40,082 nt of DNA from positions 1-40,082 of the IMG/VR virus record IMGVR_UViG_3300033553_000236; one strand, given 5' to 3'. The translations under genes and the position numbers were made by a program. This document shows, piece after piece, positions 31,158 to 38,905 of the stretch. Below the pieces are notes generated by a model that saw only the letters and a program-made list of their open reading frames with translations, had not been told where the DNA came from and did not search any database. The stretch is from a virus. Positions within the stretch are counted from its first letter, which is position 1, and each line of letters starts with the position of its first letter.

Positions 31158-32132
31158 ATGACTCTGCCCGCGTTAACACTTTGTTATCGTCAAATTGATA
31201 CGGATGGTAATTACCCCATAGCACCGCTGCTGCCGGCCTTTCGGCAATACTTGTCGTATGCAAAAAAGTCGGCATCAACGCAGCGGATCTACCTGGCTGC
31301 GTTGGTGAAATGGGGTGAATTTGAGAAGAATGCACTAAACCCATCACAGGACGGCCTCCTGCGCTGGATGCGCCACCGGCGAACCCATGTGGGTGTTGCC
31401 ACCTATAATATCGACCTTACGGCGCTGAGGGCGTTTTATCGCTGGTGTTGCATGCTGGGTTATACCAGCAGCGATTACAGCGAGTGGTTGCCGAAGAAAA
31501 TCAAACAACCCAGCCGCTTGCCACGGTTTCTCACCGACAAACAGGTGGGCCAGTTGCTGGCAGCGCCAGATCTGGCCACGCTGGTTGGTTTCAGGGACCA
31601 TATAATGCTGCGGTTGATATACGAGACAGGCATTACGGCCAGCGAGCTGATATCGCTCGACATTGGCTGCATACTGCCGTGGCCGGATAACCGGCTGTAC
31701 ATCAGCAGCAAAATCGGCAATCAGGGCCGCAAGGCACCCTTTAGCCAGTGCATGCGAGAGTTGCTGCAGGCGTGGCTGGCTGTGCGGCGTGAAACGCGCC
31801 CGGGTAAGTCGGCCACCCTGTTTGTTACCTGCAAAGGCAGGCCGTTCAGGCAAGGCCGTGCTGTGTGGGAAATGGTGAATAAATACGCCCGGCAGGCACT
31901 GGGTGTTGCTGAAGGTTTTGGGCGGATACAGGCAGCCGGCAAACAGAAGCCGTGGCATGGCCACTACCCTCACCTGTTGCGCGCGGCCTTCGCCACCCAG
32001 CTTATTCAAAACGGCTGTAACCTGCGTGCGGTGCAGCAGCTGCTGGGGCATACGTCCATTCACAGCACAGCACAATACCTTGCGCTGGACATCGGCACGC
32101 TGAAACGCGAACACGCCAAGTTGTTTAAATGA
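31158..32132 (+). CDS. XerD-like tyrosine recombinase, first catalytic Arg replaced by Thr
   Basis: A 324-aa recombinase (from ATG 31158; the frame opens at a TTG 31137). The N-terminal SAM-like domain is followed by a catalytic domain with Lys185, His272-x-x-Arg275 (YPHLLRAAF), His298 (LLGHTSIHSTAQY) and Tyr307. At the first Arg position, where XerD has ATGLRVSEL, it has ETGITASEL, so Thr160 (codon ACG, 31635-31637) stands in for the essential Arg. It is the only early gene on the plus strand. It is probably the integrase for the dif-like site, or a partner of host XerC/D. Confidence 0.82.
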   Translation: MTLPALTLCYRQIDTDGNYPIAPLLPAFRQYLSYAKKSASTQRIYLAALVKWGEFEKNALNPSQDGLLRWMRHRRTHVGVATYNIDLTALRAFYRWCCMLGYTSSDYSEWLPKKIKQPSRLPRFLTDKQVGQLLAAPDLATLVGFRDHIMLRLIYETGITASELISLDIGCILPWPDNRLYISSKIGNQGRKAPFSQCMRELLQAWLAVRRETRPGKSATLFVTCKGRPFRQGRAVWEMVNKYARQALGVAEGFGRIQAAGKQKPWHGHYPHLLRAAFATQLIQNGCNLRAVQQLLGHTSIHSTAQYLALDIGTLKREHAKLFK

Positions 32133-32140
32133 TAATACTG

Positions 32141-32446
32141 TCACGCAGCCCTTTTCCCCGGTAATTTCTTCAAGTCTTTTATAAAACGATTAAAGTCAGC
32201 CTGGCGCTTAAACTCCTTACATGAGCCCACGCCATACGCCCCCAAGCGTAATCGATACAATTCATCGTCACTGCCAATAATCAGGCCTTTATCCGTGGCC
32301 AGCGCCTTCACCAGTTTTATCCTCTCTGGCGTCATTTTAAAGCGCCGCTTAATCAGTGCGGTTCCGCACTGGCGGCATGATGTCAACTTAGTTTCGTTGT
32401 GGCAGCCGCAGCGGCCACATTGCCTGGTTGACGGTTTTCTGGCCAT
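32141..32446 (-). CDS. Small zinc-ribbon protein
   Basis: A 101-aa protein with CGRCGCH and CRQCGT (zinc ribbon) near the start, then Lys/Arg-rich helices. Translation is coupled to the upstream gene (TAATG). It converges with the plus-strand recombinase 8 bp away. Possible DNA- or RNA-binding regulator. No family recognised. Confidence 0.6.
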   Translation of the reverse strand: MARKPSTRQCGRCGCHNETKLTSCRQCGTALIKRRFKMTPERIKLVKALATDKGLIIGSDDELYRLRLGAYGVGSCKEFKRQADFNRFIKDLKKLPGKRAA

Positions 32447-32751
32447 TAGCCAGGTGTCTGTTGGTTTTGCCCTTCCCTGGGTAGCTCGTTATTAACCTGG
32501 TGTTGCTTCAATGTCACCAGCTGCTGTGCCTTACGAATAATATTGCGCTCTTCCGGTTTTGAGTGATCTGGATCCCAGTCATGTAATACCGGCATTAACT
32601 CAATAATGGCCTGTTTCAGCTTTTTGTTCTCTGTATTAATGTCCACCATCAAAGAAAGCGCCTGCTTTAGCCGGTCATTTTCTGCCAGCATTTCAACCAT
32701 CAAAGCGTCAAACTGTTCTGCGTTCTCTGTGAATTTTTCTCTTAAACCCAT
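32446..32751 (-). CDS. Coiled-coil protein
   Basis: A 101-aa protein with heptad-rich helices (FDALMVEMLAENDRLKQALS, TENKKLKQAIIELMPVL), then a charged Gln-rich tail. Likely a dimer or oligomer. GAGTGG precedes ATG 32751. Function unknown. Confidence 0.6.
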   Translation of the reverse strand: MGLREKFTENAEQFDALMVEMLAENDRLKQALSLMVDINTENKKLKQAIIELMPVLHDWDPDHSKPEERNIIRKAQQLVTLKQHQVNNELPREGQNQQTPG

Positions 32752-32771
32752 TTTCCACTCGCTGTATTTAA

Positions 32772-33089
32772 TTACGATCCAACAACAGATCCATCAGGCA
32801 CCCAGGTAAATTCTTCTACCGGAAAATGTGTGCCGCAGCCGCAGCAGAATGTGCCGCCATAAAACTTCGGGTCACGGGCATAGGTTTCAGCCAGTGACAA
32901 GCCCATGGTTGTTTCAACGCCACACTTCGTGTGCGTATAACTTCTACGCACCGGGCGAACAAATCCCTTGGCGCGTTCTTCTGGGCATAAAACAAGGTAA
33001 TCCAGCTGCTGGCCATTTTCTTTTGCCTCTGTATAGCCGGGGCTTGGTGCACTGCCATCAGTCAGGCATGTTTTAGGTGATTCACTCAT
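32772..33089 (-). CDS. Conserved phage protein with a zinc knuckle
   Basis: A 105-aa protein from ATG 33089 (coupled to the upstream stop as ATGA). CGVETTMGLSLAETYARDPK, then CCGCGTHFPVEEFTW, is a pattern seen in many phage proteins of unknown function. The Cys group suggests a zinc site. Confidence 0.65.
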   Translation of the reverse strand: MSESPKTCLTDGSAPSPGYTEAKENGQQLDYLVLCPEERAKGFVRPVRRSYTHTKCGVETTMGLSLAETYARDPKFYGGTFCCGCGTHFPVEEFTWVPDGSVVGS

Positions 33090-33277
33090 TTTCTGCATTC
33101 CTTATTGGCGCTTTCAATAACTGGCTGTAACTGGCTTACCCATTCGTATTCAACCTGTAACGTGAGTGTGTCATTGGTAATACCCGGCTTTTCTGTGTAA
33201 TTAAAGCCAGCCTCATCAAGGTGCCGTTTAAAAATGCCCAGTTTCCAGCTATCTAATACTACTGCTGCGGTTTTCAT
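33086..33277 (-). CDS. Conserved small phage protein
   Basis: A 63-aa protein: MKTAAVVLDSWKLGIFKRHL then DEAGFNYTEKPGITND and EYEWVSQLQPVIESA. Similar proteins occur in many Pseudomonas and related phages with no assigned role. It lies between SSB and the zinc-knuckle protein. Confidence 0.65.
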   Translation of the reverse strand: MKTAAVVLDSWKLGIFKRHLDEAGFNYTEKPGITNDTLTLQVEYEWVSQLQPVIESANKECRK

Positions 33278-33304
33278 GTTTATTGCATTCCTATCTGGTG
33301 CAGG

Positions 33305-33739
33305 TTAAAACGGGTAATCGTCATCATCAGCCATTGGCTGATCGTGATAATTCTGCCCCTGGTCATTGCCAGAGGTCGGTGAGGATTCACACCGACCTTC
33401 CGGCCTGCTACCCAGCATCTGTAATTCATTGGCGATAATCTTCGTGGTGTAACGATCATTGCCCTGCTTGTCCTGCCATTTTTCGGTGCGCAGGCTGCCT
33501 TCTATGTACACCTGGCTGCCTTTCTTTAAATACTCACCGGCAATTTCACCCAGGCGGCCAAATAGCACTACGTGCGACCACTCGGTGCGTTCCTGCTTGT
33601 TGCCGCTTTGCTTGTCTGTCCAGTTTTCGGTGGTGGCCAGTGAGATGCTGGTTACCGCTTTACCGCTGGGCATGTGGCGCACGTCCGGGTCTTGCCCTAA
33701 ATGGCCCACAATAATTGCTTTATTTATGCCACGGGCCAT
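33305..33739 (-). CDS. ssb: Single-stranded DNA-binding protein
   Basis: A 144-aa SSB from ATG 33739 (TAATG overlap; the longer frame to 33799 adds an unlikely 20-residue head). OB fold ([18 protein letters not shown], then [10 protein letters not shown] and [18 protein letters not shown]), a short linker and the acidic tip DDDDYPF that binds DNA-repair and replication partners. The bacterial-type tail shows that it can recruit host SSB partners during phage replication. Confidence 0.93.
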   Translation of the reverse strand: MARGINKAIIVGHLGQDPDVRHMPSGKAVTSISLATTENWTDKQSGNKQERTEWSHVVLFGRLGEIAGEYLKKGSQVYIEGSLRTEKWQDKQGNDRYTTKIIANELQMLGSRPEGRCESSPTSGNDQGQNYHDQPMADDDDYPF

Positions 33740-34074
33740 TATGCATTTGCCTTGTAGTTCTGGTATTGGGTTACCATTTCTTCGGTTACTTTGCCCCATG
33801 GGCCGTTTCTTTCTACCATGCGGGCGCTGGTGTCTATAATTTCCGCATCACCAAAACCATGCTCGCTGTGAAACAATTCAGTGGCAATATCACTGGCTTC
33901 TTTCTCATTTGCCGCCAGCACGGTGCAGTATTCCTCATCGGTTATTGAATACTCAACCCCCACCGAAAACACATCACAGGCTTCATCAATTGGCACGGCC
34001 ATCATAATGGGTGTTTCACCGTCGAATAAATCCGGGTGCATCGGGCCTTCAATAAAAATCGTTTGCGCGGTCAT
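33739..34074 (-). CDS. Unknown protein between clamp and SSB
   Basis: A 111-aa acidic protein ([20 protein letters not shown], then [18 protein letters not shown]). It resembles no family I can name. It is read from ATG 34074 just after the clamp stop and is coupled to SSB through TAATG. It may aid the clamp or SSB. Confidence 0.55.
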   Translation of the reverse strand: MTAQTIFIEGPMHPDLFDGETPIMMAVPIDEACDVFSVGVEYSITDEEYCTVLAANEKEASDIATELFHSEHGFGDAEIIDTSARMVERNGPWGKVTEEMVTQYQNYKANA

Positions 34075-34076
34075 TA

Positions 34077-35171
34077 TCAAGCCCTTATCGGCATAATTAA
34101 ATGAAAATCATCACCGCCAAAATTAAATTTAAGCGGCTTGCCCTCGCCAAACACTTCACAGGTTATGCCATCGTCGCCACCCAGTCGCAGCACATCGCAT
34201 AAATATTTTCCATCCAATGTGCAGTCGGCTTCATTGCTGGCCATGCAGTCGGCAAAATCATCGGTTGCACGGCCACGAATACGCATCATATTGCCGTTAA
34301 AATTTAACGATAATTTCTGGCATAAGGTGTTTTTAATTTTCGCCGTTTCCATCAGCACGTCGCGCTCAATCACCGGCAGCACATCCGGACAGTTCAGCTC
34401 CACCACGCTGTTCGGGTTGCCTACCGGCACGGTGCGAAACACATCCGGATAGTTGCCACTCATCAGCTTTACAATGTAGTTAAGCTCGTCGCTCACCACC
34501 GCCAGTGCAATGGCCTTGTTGTCTTTGTTTACATACAGCTTCAGCGCCTTGTCTTCACCACGGCCCAGCACTTTCAGCAAGCGGTCTATGCAGCCAATGG
34601 GCACCAGCAGCTCATGGGAAATCTCGCTGCCCAGTTTAAAAATAGCCAGGCGGTGGCCATCGGTTGCAGCCACGTAATTTTTCGCAATGCTTACCGCATT
34701 CAGGTAATAACGCACATCCTTTTTGCTGGCGGCGTACTTTACTCGAGTAATGGCGGTTTTTAGCAATGCGGGGTCTATCTCGAACGGCACTGTGCTGTCT
34801 TCGTTATACAGCGGAAAGTCAGCCGCCGCTAAATGGTTAAGGCTAAACTGGCGAGATCCGCGGCGGGTTTTCTGCTGCACGGTCAGCTTGTTGTCTTTCA
34901 GCTGCAGCGTAACCTCGCCGGTTAAGCCGCTCAGCGCATTGCGCAGCTCGGCCGCATTCACCAGCAGTTCGCTGCCATCCTCGTTGTGGCAGGGCACCAC
35001 CACACTCACCTGCTCTTCCATGTTGCTGGTGGTAAGGGTTAACTTGCCCAGCTCATATACGCCTGCTGCGCTCAGCAGTGCGTGCTCCAGCACAGGCATG
35101 GCGGTTCTTTTTTCGGCCACATTAAAGGCCAGCGCTTCGCGCAGTGCTTTTGCATCTATGGTTATGTTCAT
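34077..35171 (-). CDS. dnaN: DNA polymerase III beta sliding clamp
   Basis: A 364-aa bacterial-type clamp: three domains, with typical VRYYLNAVSI, ATDGHRLAIF, a third domain and the C-terminal HLIMPIRA, which corresponds to the VVMPMRL end of E. coli DnaN. It encircles DNA and binds polymerases and other partners. Phages that carry their own bacterial-type clamp are uncommon. No phage polymerase is visible, so it may bind host Pol III or a recombinase. Its ATG overlaps the tyrosine recombinase stop (ATGA), so both are translationally coupled. Confidence 0.93.
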   Translation of the reverse strand: MNITIDAKALREALAFNVAEKRTAMPVLEHALLSAAGVYELGKLTLTTSNMEEQVSVVVPCHNEDGSELLVNAAELRNALSGLTGEVTLQLKDNKLTVQQKTRRGSRQFSLNHLAAADFPLYNEDSTVPFEIDPALLKTAITRVKYAASKKDVRYYLNAVSIAKNYVAATDGHRLAIFKLGSEISHELLVPIGCIDRLLKVLGRGEDKALKLYVNKDNKAIALAVVSDELNYIVKLMSGNYPDVFRTVPVGNPNSVVELNCPDVLPVIERDVLMETAKIKNTLCQKLSLNFNGNMMRIRGRATDDFADCMASNEADCTLDGKYLCDVLRLGGDDGITCEVFGEGKPLKFNFGGDDFHLIMPIRA

Positions 35172-36154
35172 GCAGCACCTCCCAGGGTTTCGGTTGCATC
35201 ATCCAGCGGTGCCAGTGTTCTTATCTGGTGGCGGCGGGCTTCGGCACTTTGCAGGCCGTAGATGTCGGCAAAGGTGTTCATATTTTCATGGCCGGCCATG
35301 TCGGCGGCCACGCGCAAGTCGCCGGTTTTTTCATACACCTCACCCAGCCGGCGGTGGCGAAATAAATGGCAGTGCACATGGGGCAAGCCCGCCAGCTTGC
35401 CGTAGTGTTTCAGCCGGGCGGCAATGCTGGCGCGGCCCAGTCGTTTACCCTGCTTACTTACAAACAGTGCATCGCAAAATTTAAAATCCAGCTGAAAACG
35501 CACGGTCAACCACTCATTCAATAGCGCCAGCGTGGCATCGTCCACCACACTCACCTTCTGCTTTCCGCCTTTCGCCTGGTAAGCCACCACACCGGCCGGG
35601 GTCACGCAGTGTTTTGGTGGTTTTTTTTTGTTATACACATCCAGGCTAACCACACCACCCACACGCAAGGCCGAGTCAAACATCAGCCGAAACAGCGCGC
35701 GGTCGCGTTTACCCAGCAGCGTATCGGTGGGAATAACATCAATCACCTGCATTAACTGCGCCTTGCTGGGGGCCACCACCCGCTGGCGCACAAAGCGCAC
35801 CTTAATGCCGGCGGTTGGGTCGTGTTTAATCACATTGCGCAGGCGATAAAACTTAATAAAACTGCGCAAGCACTCCAGTTTACGTGCTGCTGTGCGATGG
35901 CTTACGCCGTTACCCTCAACCAGCGCAGTTACCCAGTCGTCCACCAGATTAAAACCAATGGTATTAATCACGGTTACATCACGGCTGGCGGCAAAGCCCA
36001 CAAACTGCTCCAGATCTGTCTGGTAGCTTTTCAATGTACTGGCCGCATAGCCCAAATTAGCCAGCTGGCGTAAAAAACGTTGGCACAGTGGAATAAGACT
36101 GCCGGGCTGGGCCACATTGCGGGGGGTGAAGTCCACTATGTTGTCGTCGTTCAT
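35168..36154 (-). CDS. Tyrosine recombinase coupled to dnaN
   Basis: A 328-aa recombinase from ATG 36154 (4-nt overlap with the upstream stop). SAM-like N-terminal domain (AASTLKSYQTDLEQF) and catalytic residues Arg164 (SALRVGGV), Lys195 region (AKGGKQKVSV), His263-x-x-Arg266 (CHLFRHRR), His289 (AGHENMNT) and Tyr299. All positions are kept. It is more diverged from XerD than the recombinase at 28.3 kb. The ATGA overlap with dnaN is a strong link. Confidence 0.88.
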   Translation of the reverse strand: MNDDNIVDFTPRNVAQPGSLIPLCQRFLRQLANLGYAASTLKSYQTDLEQFVGFAASRDVTVINTIGFNLVDDWVTALVEGNGVSHRTAARKLECLRSFIKFYRLRNVIKHDPTAGIKVRFVRQRVVAPSKAQLMQVIDVIPTDTLLGKRDRALFRLMFDSALRVGGVVSLDVYNKKKPPKHCVTPAGVVAYQAKGGKQKVSVVDDATLALLNEWLTVRFQLDFKFCDALFVSKQGKRLGRASIAARLKHYGKLAGLPHVHCHLFRHRRLGEVYEKTGDLRVAADMAGHENMNTFADIYGLQSAEARRHQIRTLAPLDDATETLGGAA

Positions 36155-36642
36155 GCCTGCGCCGCCCATTGAGTGTGTTCACACAGGTGGCGATCGCTCA
36201 GCTTTAAATCACCGGCCGTTTGCGGGTCGCAGGGTGACAAAAAGCGCAGGTAATTCTCCATGTCGTCGAAGAACATAATGGCCGCACGAATCAGTTTGGC
36301 TTTTGGGGTGTGGGTAAACGGCATCACCAGGCGGTAACCGTTGGCGCGCATCAGCGCCTCAAGCTGCTTACACACATCGCCCTCGCCCACATCCACCAGG
36401 CTAAAATCAACCAACCCATAGTCATCACTCGCGCAAAAGCGCACGCGCATTTTCAAATCGTATTCAATGCACGACACCACATCAAACTCAGTCATTACCT
36501 GCTCAATAATGCCGGCGTAGCCAAGCTGCTTCATGTGAGGTACCTGCTCGCAAAACGTAAGGCGCAGCTCATCGGTGAACACATCTTCAAACACGCCGCT
36601 GCAGCCCGGGCCTGTCGCTAAATTACGCATAGAGTCAGCCAT
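36151..36642 (-). CDS. Unknown early protein
   Basis: A 163-aa protein with GYAGIIEQVMTEFDVVSCIE and RVRFCASDDYGLVDFSLV. Alpha/beta, no recognised motif. It overlaps the small gene before it and is coupled to the recombinase after it. Confidence 0.55.
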   Translation of the reverse strand: MADSMRNLATGPGCSGVFEDVFTDELRLTFCEQVPHMKQLGYAGIIEQVMTEFDVVSCIEYDLKMRVRFCASDDYGLVDFSLVDVGEGDVCKQLEALMRANGYRLVMPFTHTPKAKLIRAAIMFFDDMENYLRFLSPCDPQTAGDLKLSDRHLCEHTQWAAQA

Positions 36643-36850
36643 TGCACTTGCCCCCGTTAATTATCAGGTAGCGGCCACCGTGGCGCACCGCCATGGCCAG
36701 CGCCTGTGGAATAGTCAGGTGCTTAAACCATGCAAACATTGCACGGCTTTCAGCCGGGCTCATCATGCCGGTTTTTTTCTGCTGTGCGTAAAACGCACCG
36801 GCTGTTGGAAACGGGCCGCTGATTACCTTGTTGAGTTTTTCTGTGTTCAT
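36635..36850 (-). CDS. Small unknown early protein
   Basis: A 71-aa protein with KTGMMSPAESRAMFAWFKH and TIPQALAMAVRHGGRYLIIN, helical. Overlaps both neighbours by a few bases. Function unknown. Confidence 0.5.
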   Translation of the reverse strand: MNTEKLNKVISGPFPTAGAFYAQQKKTGMMSPAESRAMFAWFKHLTIPQALAMAVRHGGRYLIINGGKCNG

Positions 36851-37098
36851 GCGGTGTCCCCTGCACTTTCAGCCATCATGTCATTACGGTATGAATAGCC
36901 AACCCGGTCATAATACTCACGGGCCAGCATTCGTTCATCACCGCCATTAGAGCAGTATCTATCATCACGGTCGCCGCTTACACTGCTATTAATTTCAGCA
37001 AGGTCGGCGATAAAGCCGCGTACCACTTCATCTGGTTCAACGCCATCCGCATCGCAGATATCTAAAAACTCTTGCGGTAAATTAATTGTTAACTCCAT
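36847..37098 (-). CDS. Small acidic protein
   Basis: An 83-aa acidic protein with GGAGG before ATG 37098 (MELTINLPQEFLDICDADGV, EPDEVVRGFIADLAEI). May be a small DNA mimic or regulator, but this is speculative. Function unknown. Confidence 0.55.
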   Translation of the reverse strand: MELTINLPQEFLDICDADGVEPDEVVRGFIADLAEINSSVSGDRDDRYCSNGGDERMLAREYYDRVGYSYRNDMMAESAGDTA

Positions 37099-37110
37099 CT
37101 TTGCCGCCTC

Positions 37111-37719
37111 CTAATGCCGCTGCGCCGAGGGTGAAGCACCCTGTGCTGCCATGCTGCTCATCACCTGCGAAACCACGCACTGCTCCAGGGTTAATGCCCA
37201 TGAGGCCACGTCGCTTAGCTCGCACTTCACCGTGTTTAAAAACGGGTAGTCACGGTAATCGATCTTTCCGTGGCTGGTCATCAACTCCGCCAGCGCCGCC
37301 AGTGCCTCACCGGTTTCTTTCATCAGCCGGGCTGAGTCGTCCAGCGTCACATCACCCAGCAACGGCAACTCATGCTTAAATACTGTTAAACAGCCGTAGC
37401 GATCGTTCAGCTCGGTCAACAGGCGGTAACGATACTCACTGGGCAGGCTCAGCACCCACGCCTCTTCCAGCTCAGATGGAAAACGCATATCGCCATTGTT
37501 TTCAATGCAGCGCTGCACAAATTTCTTGCTGTTATCCAGCCCGTTAAAACGTATGCGACGATCTTGCGGCGCCACTGTCTGCTCATACTGTTCAACCAGG
37601 CTTAAAGTAAACGCCTTGAGCCAGCCGGTGCGCTCGTTGGCATACAGCCGGGTAATTCTAATAATGGTTTGTGTGCGGCTCTCTGGCCGTGCACCTGTTC
37701 CAACATTGCGGTTATTCAT
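37111..37719 (-). CDS. Unknown early protein
   Basis: A 202-aa protein from ATG 37719, which has GGGAGGTG before it (the frame opens at GTG 37725). Helical, with ETGEALAALAELMTS and DVASWALTLEQCVVSQVMSS. No family recognised. Confidence 0.55.
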   Translation of the reverse strand: MNNRNVGTGARPESRTQTIIRITRLYANERTGWLKAFTLSLVEQYEQTVAPQDRRIRFNGLDNSKKFVQRCIENNGDMRFPSELEEAWVLSLPSEYRYRLLTELNDRYGCLTVFKHELPLLGDVTLDDSARLMKETGEALAALAELMTSHGKIDYRDYPFLNTVKCELSDVASWALTLEQCVVSQVMSSMAAQGASPSAQRH

Positions 37720-37734
37720 AGTCACCTCCCACGG

Positions 37735-37824
37735 TTACAAAAATGAAAATACCTGCGAAATAACGGCAAATGCCAGCCACCACAGCGGCGCAGCTATAAA
37801 CTGTGCCAGCCGGCGGCTACGCAT
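37735..37824 (-). CDS. Possible 29-aa membrane microprotein
   Basis: ATG 37824 overlaps the serine recombinase stop (ATG CG TAG) and opens a 29-aa frame: a basic start (MRSRRLAQF) and one hydrophobic helix (IAAPLWWLAFAVISQVFSF). The topology fits small toxin-like or regulatory membrane peptides. No independent start site is visible, so translation would depend on coupling. It fills an otherwise empty gap. Confidence 0.35.
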   Translation of the reverse strand: MRSRRLAQFIAAPLWWLAFAVISQVFSFL

Positions 37825-38566
37825 TGCCCGCTTCATTGCCCGTCTCAAGCAGCCCAGTGAAATCCACCGCAAATGGAATATGATCAAACTCATCATGAGA
37901 TTTAATCAAACCCACCACTGTGCTCACCTGCCACTCACGCCCACCCTTCGGGGTGGCTACTTTATCTTTGTAAAGCTGGTTGCAAATTTCGCGCAGGCTC
38001 AGGCCCGCATCGTTCAGCTCCATAATCAGTTCACGAATCGCCCAGGTCTGCTTATCTTTAAACAGGTAGCCATCCACATTAAGCAGGCCATAAGACACCG
38101 GGCCATACACTCTGCCCGCGCCCTTAAGCCCACGCATGCACTGGCGAGTGCGCTGCGCGGTTTTATTGCGCTCATACTCACAGGTGGCCAGGCGAATAGT
38201 CAGCGCCAGCTTGCCCTCGGGCGATGCGGTGTCGATGGAGTCGTTAATGGAAAAAACAGATACGCCGCGGCGGTCGAACCAGGCGAAGGTCATCAGGCCG
38301 TCCAGCGTCAGGCGAAACAGGCGGTCAAGGTCGCGAATCAACACGCCATCTGCCTCACCGGCATCCAGCCGTGCCAGCAGCTCGCGGCCACCCTCGCGCT
38401 TTTCAAGGCCCTTGCTGCCGCTCACGCCCTCGTCGGTAATAACCGCCACCAGCTCGTGGTCGTAGAGCGCGCAAAACTGCTCAAACATGGCCCGCTGCTG
38501 CCCCAGGCTGTGGCCGTGCCGCGCCTGCTCTTCTGTGCTTACTCGAATGTAACCAATAATGCGCAT
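37817..38566 (-). CDS. Serine recombinase (resolvase/invertase-type)
   Basis: A 249-aa recombinase. N-terminal resolvase domain: nucleophile Ser10 (YIRVSTEEQ), DEGVSGSKG, and the Arg-rich RDLDRLFR and TASPEGKLALTI. The C-terminal part is short (about 100 aa: GPVSYGLLN, DAGLSLREICNQL, HTH-like), so it is smaller than large integrases but larger than Tn3 resolvases. Its start overlaps the Cro-like gene's stop (TGATG). It could invert, resolve or integrate; its place in the early operon argues against a simple integrase role. Confidence 0.87.
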   Translation of the reverse strand: MRIIGYIRVSTEEQARHGHSLGQQRAMFEQFCALYDHELVAVITDEGVSGSKGLEKREGGRELLARLDAGEADGVLIRDLDRLFRLTLDGLMTFAWFDRRGVSVFSINDSIDTASPEGKLALTIRLATCEYERNKTAQRTRQCMRGLKGAGRVYGPVSYGLLNVDGYLFKDKQTWAIRELIMELNDAGLSLREICNQLYKDKVATPKGGREWQVSTVVGLIKSHDEFDHIPFAVDFTGLLETGNEAGNA

Positions 38567-38844
38567 CAGGCGGATTCCTTGTCTGCGTGTGTGTCAACAG
38601 AATCGTATTCCGCCCACAGGTCGCAGGGCTTACCGTCCCAGCCCATTACTCTAAGAAGCTCAACAGTCTTTTTTCTGATGGCTTCTTTGTATACAGGCCG
38701 CACATTATTAACCCGCTTAGGGTCCAGTGTTTTACGCACAGTTAGCCTGTCGCACTGGGCCGCAACAGCAATCTGCGCGGCATTTATTTTGTGTTTCTTG
38801 AGTGTGGCAACCAGAGTGCTACAATCAATCGGTTTACTCATCAT
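38566..38844 (-). CDS. Cro-like/CII-like DNA-binding protein
   Basis: A 92-aa protein with HTH-like INAAQIAVAAQCDRLTVRKT in the first half and a basic middle (KRVNNVRPVYKEAIRKKT). It is divergent from the repressor with only about 55 bp between them and is the first gene of the early operon. It fits a Cro- or CII-type regulator. The first or second Met may be used. Confidence 0.7.
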   Translation of the reverse strand: MMSKPIDCSTLVATLKKHKINAAQIAVAAQCDRLTVRKTLDPKRVNNVRPVYKEAIRKKTVELLRVMGWDGKPCDLWAEYDSVDTHADKESA

Positions 38845-38871
38845 AACGATCTCTTACAGGATAATAATAAT

Positions 38872-38905
38872 CTCAATGTGAGTACATATTAGCTGTCACA
38901 ATGAG
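38872..38905. promoter_or_regulatory. Paired operators of the genetic switch
   Basis: CTCAATGTGAG (38872-38882) is a perfect CTCA-n3-TGAG palindrome. CTCATTGTGAC on the minus strand (38895-38905) is a close copy in reverse. The centres are 23 bp apart, between the divergent Cro-like and repressor genes. O2 overlaps the repressor ATG at 38901. These should bind the CI-type repressor and the Cro-like protein. Confidence 0.7.

Noticed and set aside
31344-32144. Long minus-strand frame opposite the plus-strand recombinase
   Set aside because: The plus strand has conserved HxxR and Tyr motifs; the minus frame shows none and simply mirrors it.
34723-35484. Plus-strand open frame of about 250 codons opposite dnaN and the recombinase
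   Set aside because: It is the antisense of two well-supported genes; the translated product is Ser/Arg-rich without domain features and has no ribosome site.
37496-38881. Very long plus-strand open frame (about 460 codons) opposite the serine recombinase
   Set aside because: Opposite strand to a recombinase with an intact active-site motif; the product is low in complexity and lacks any recognisable fold.
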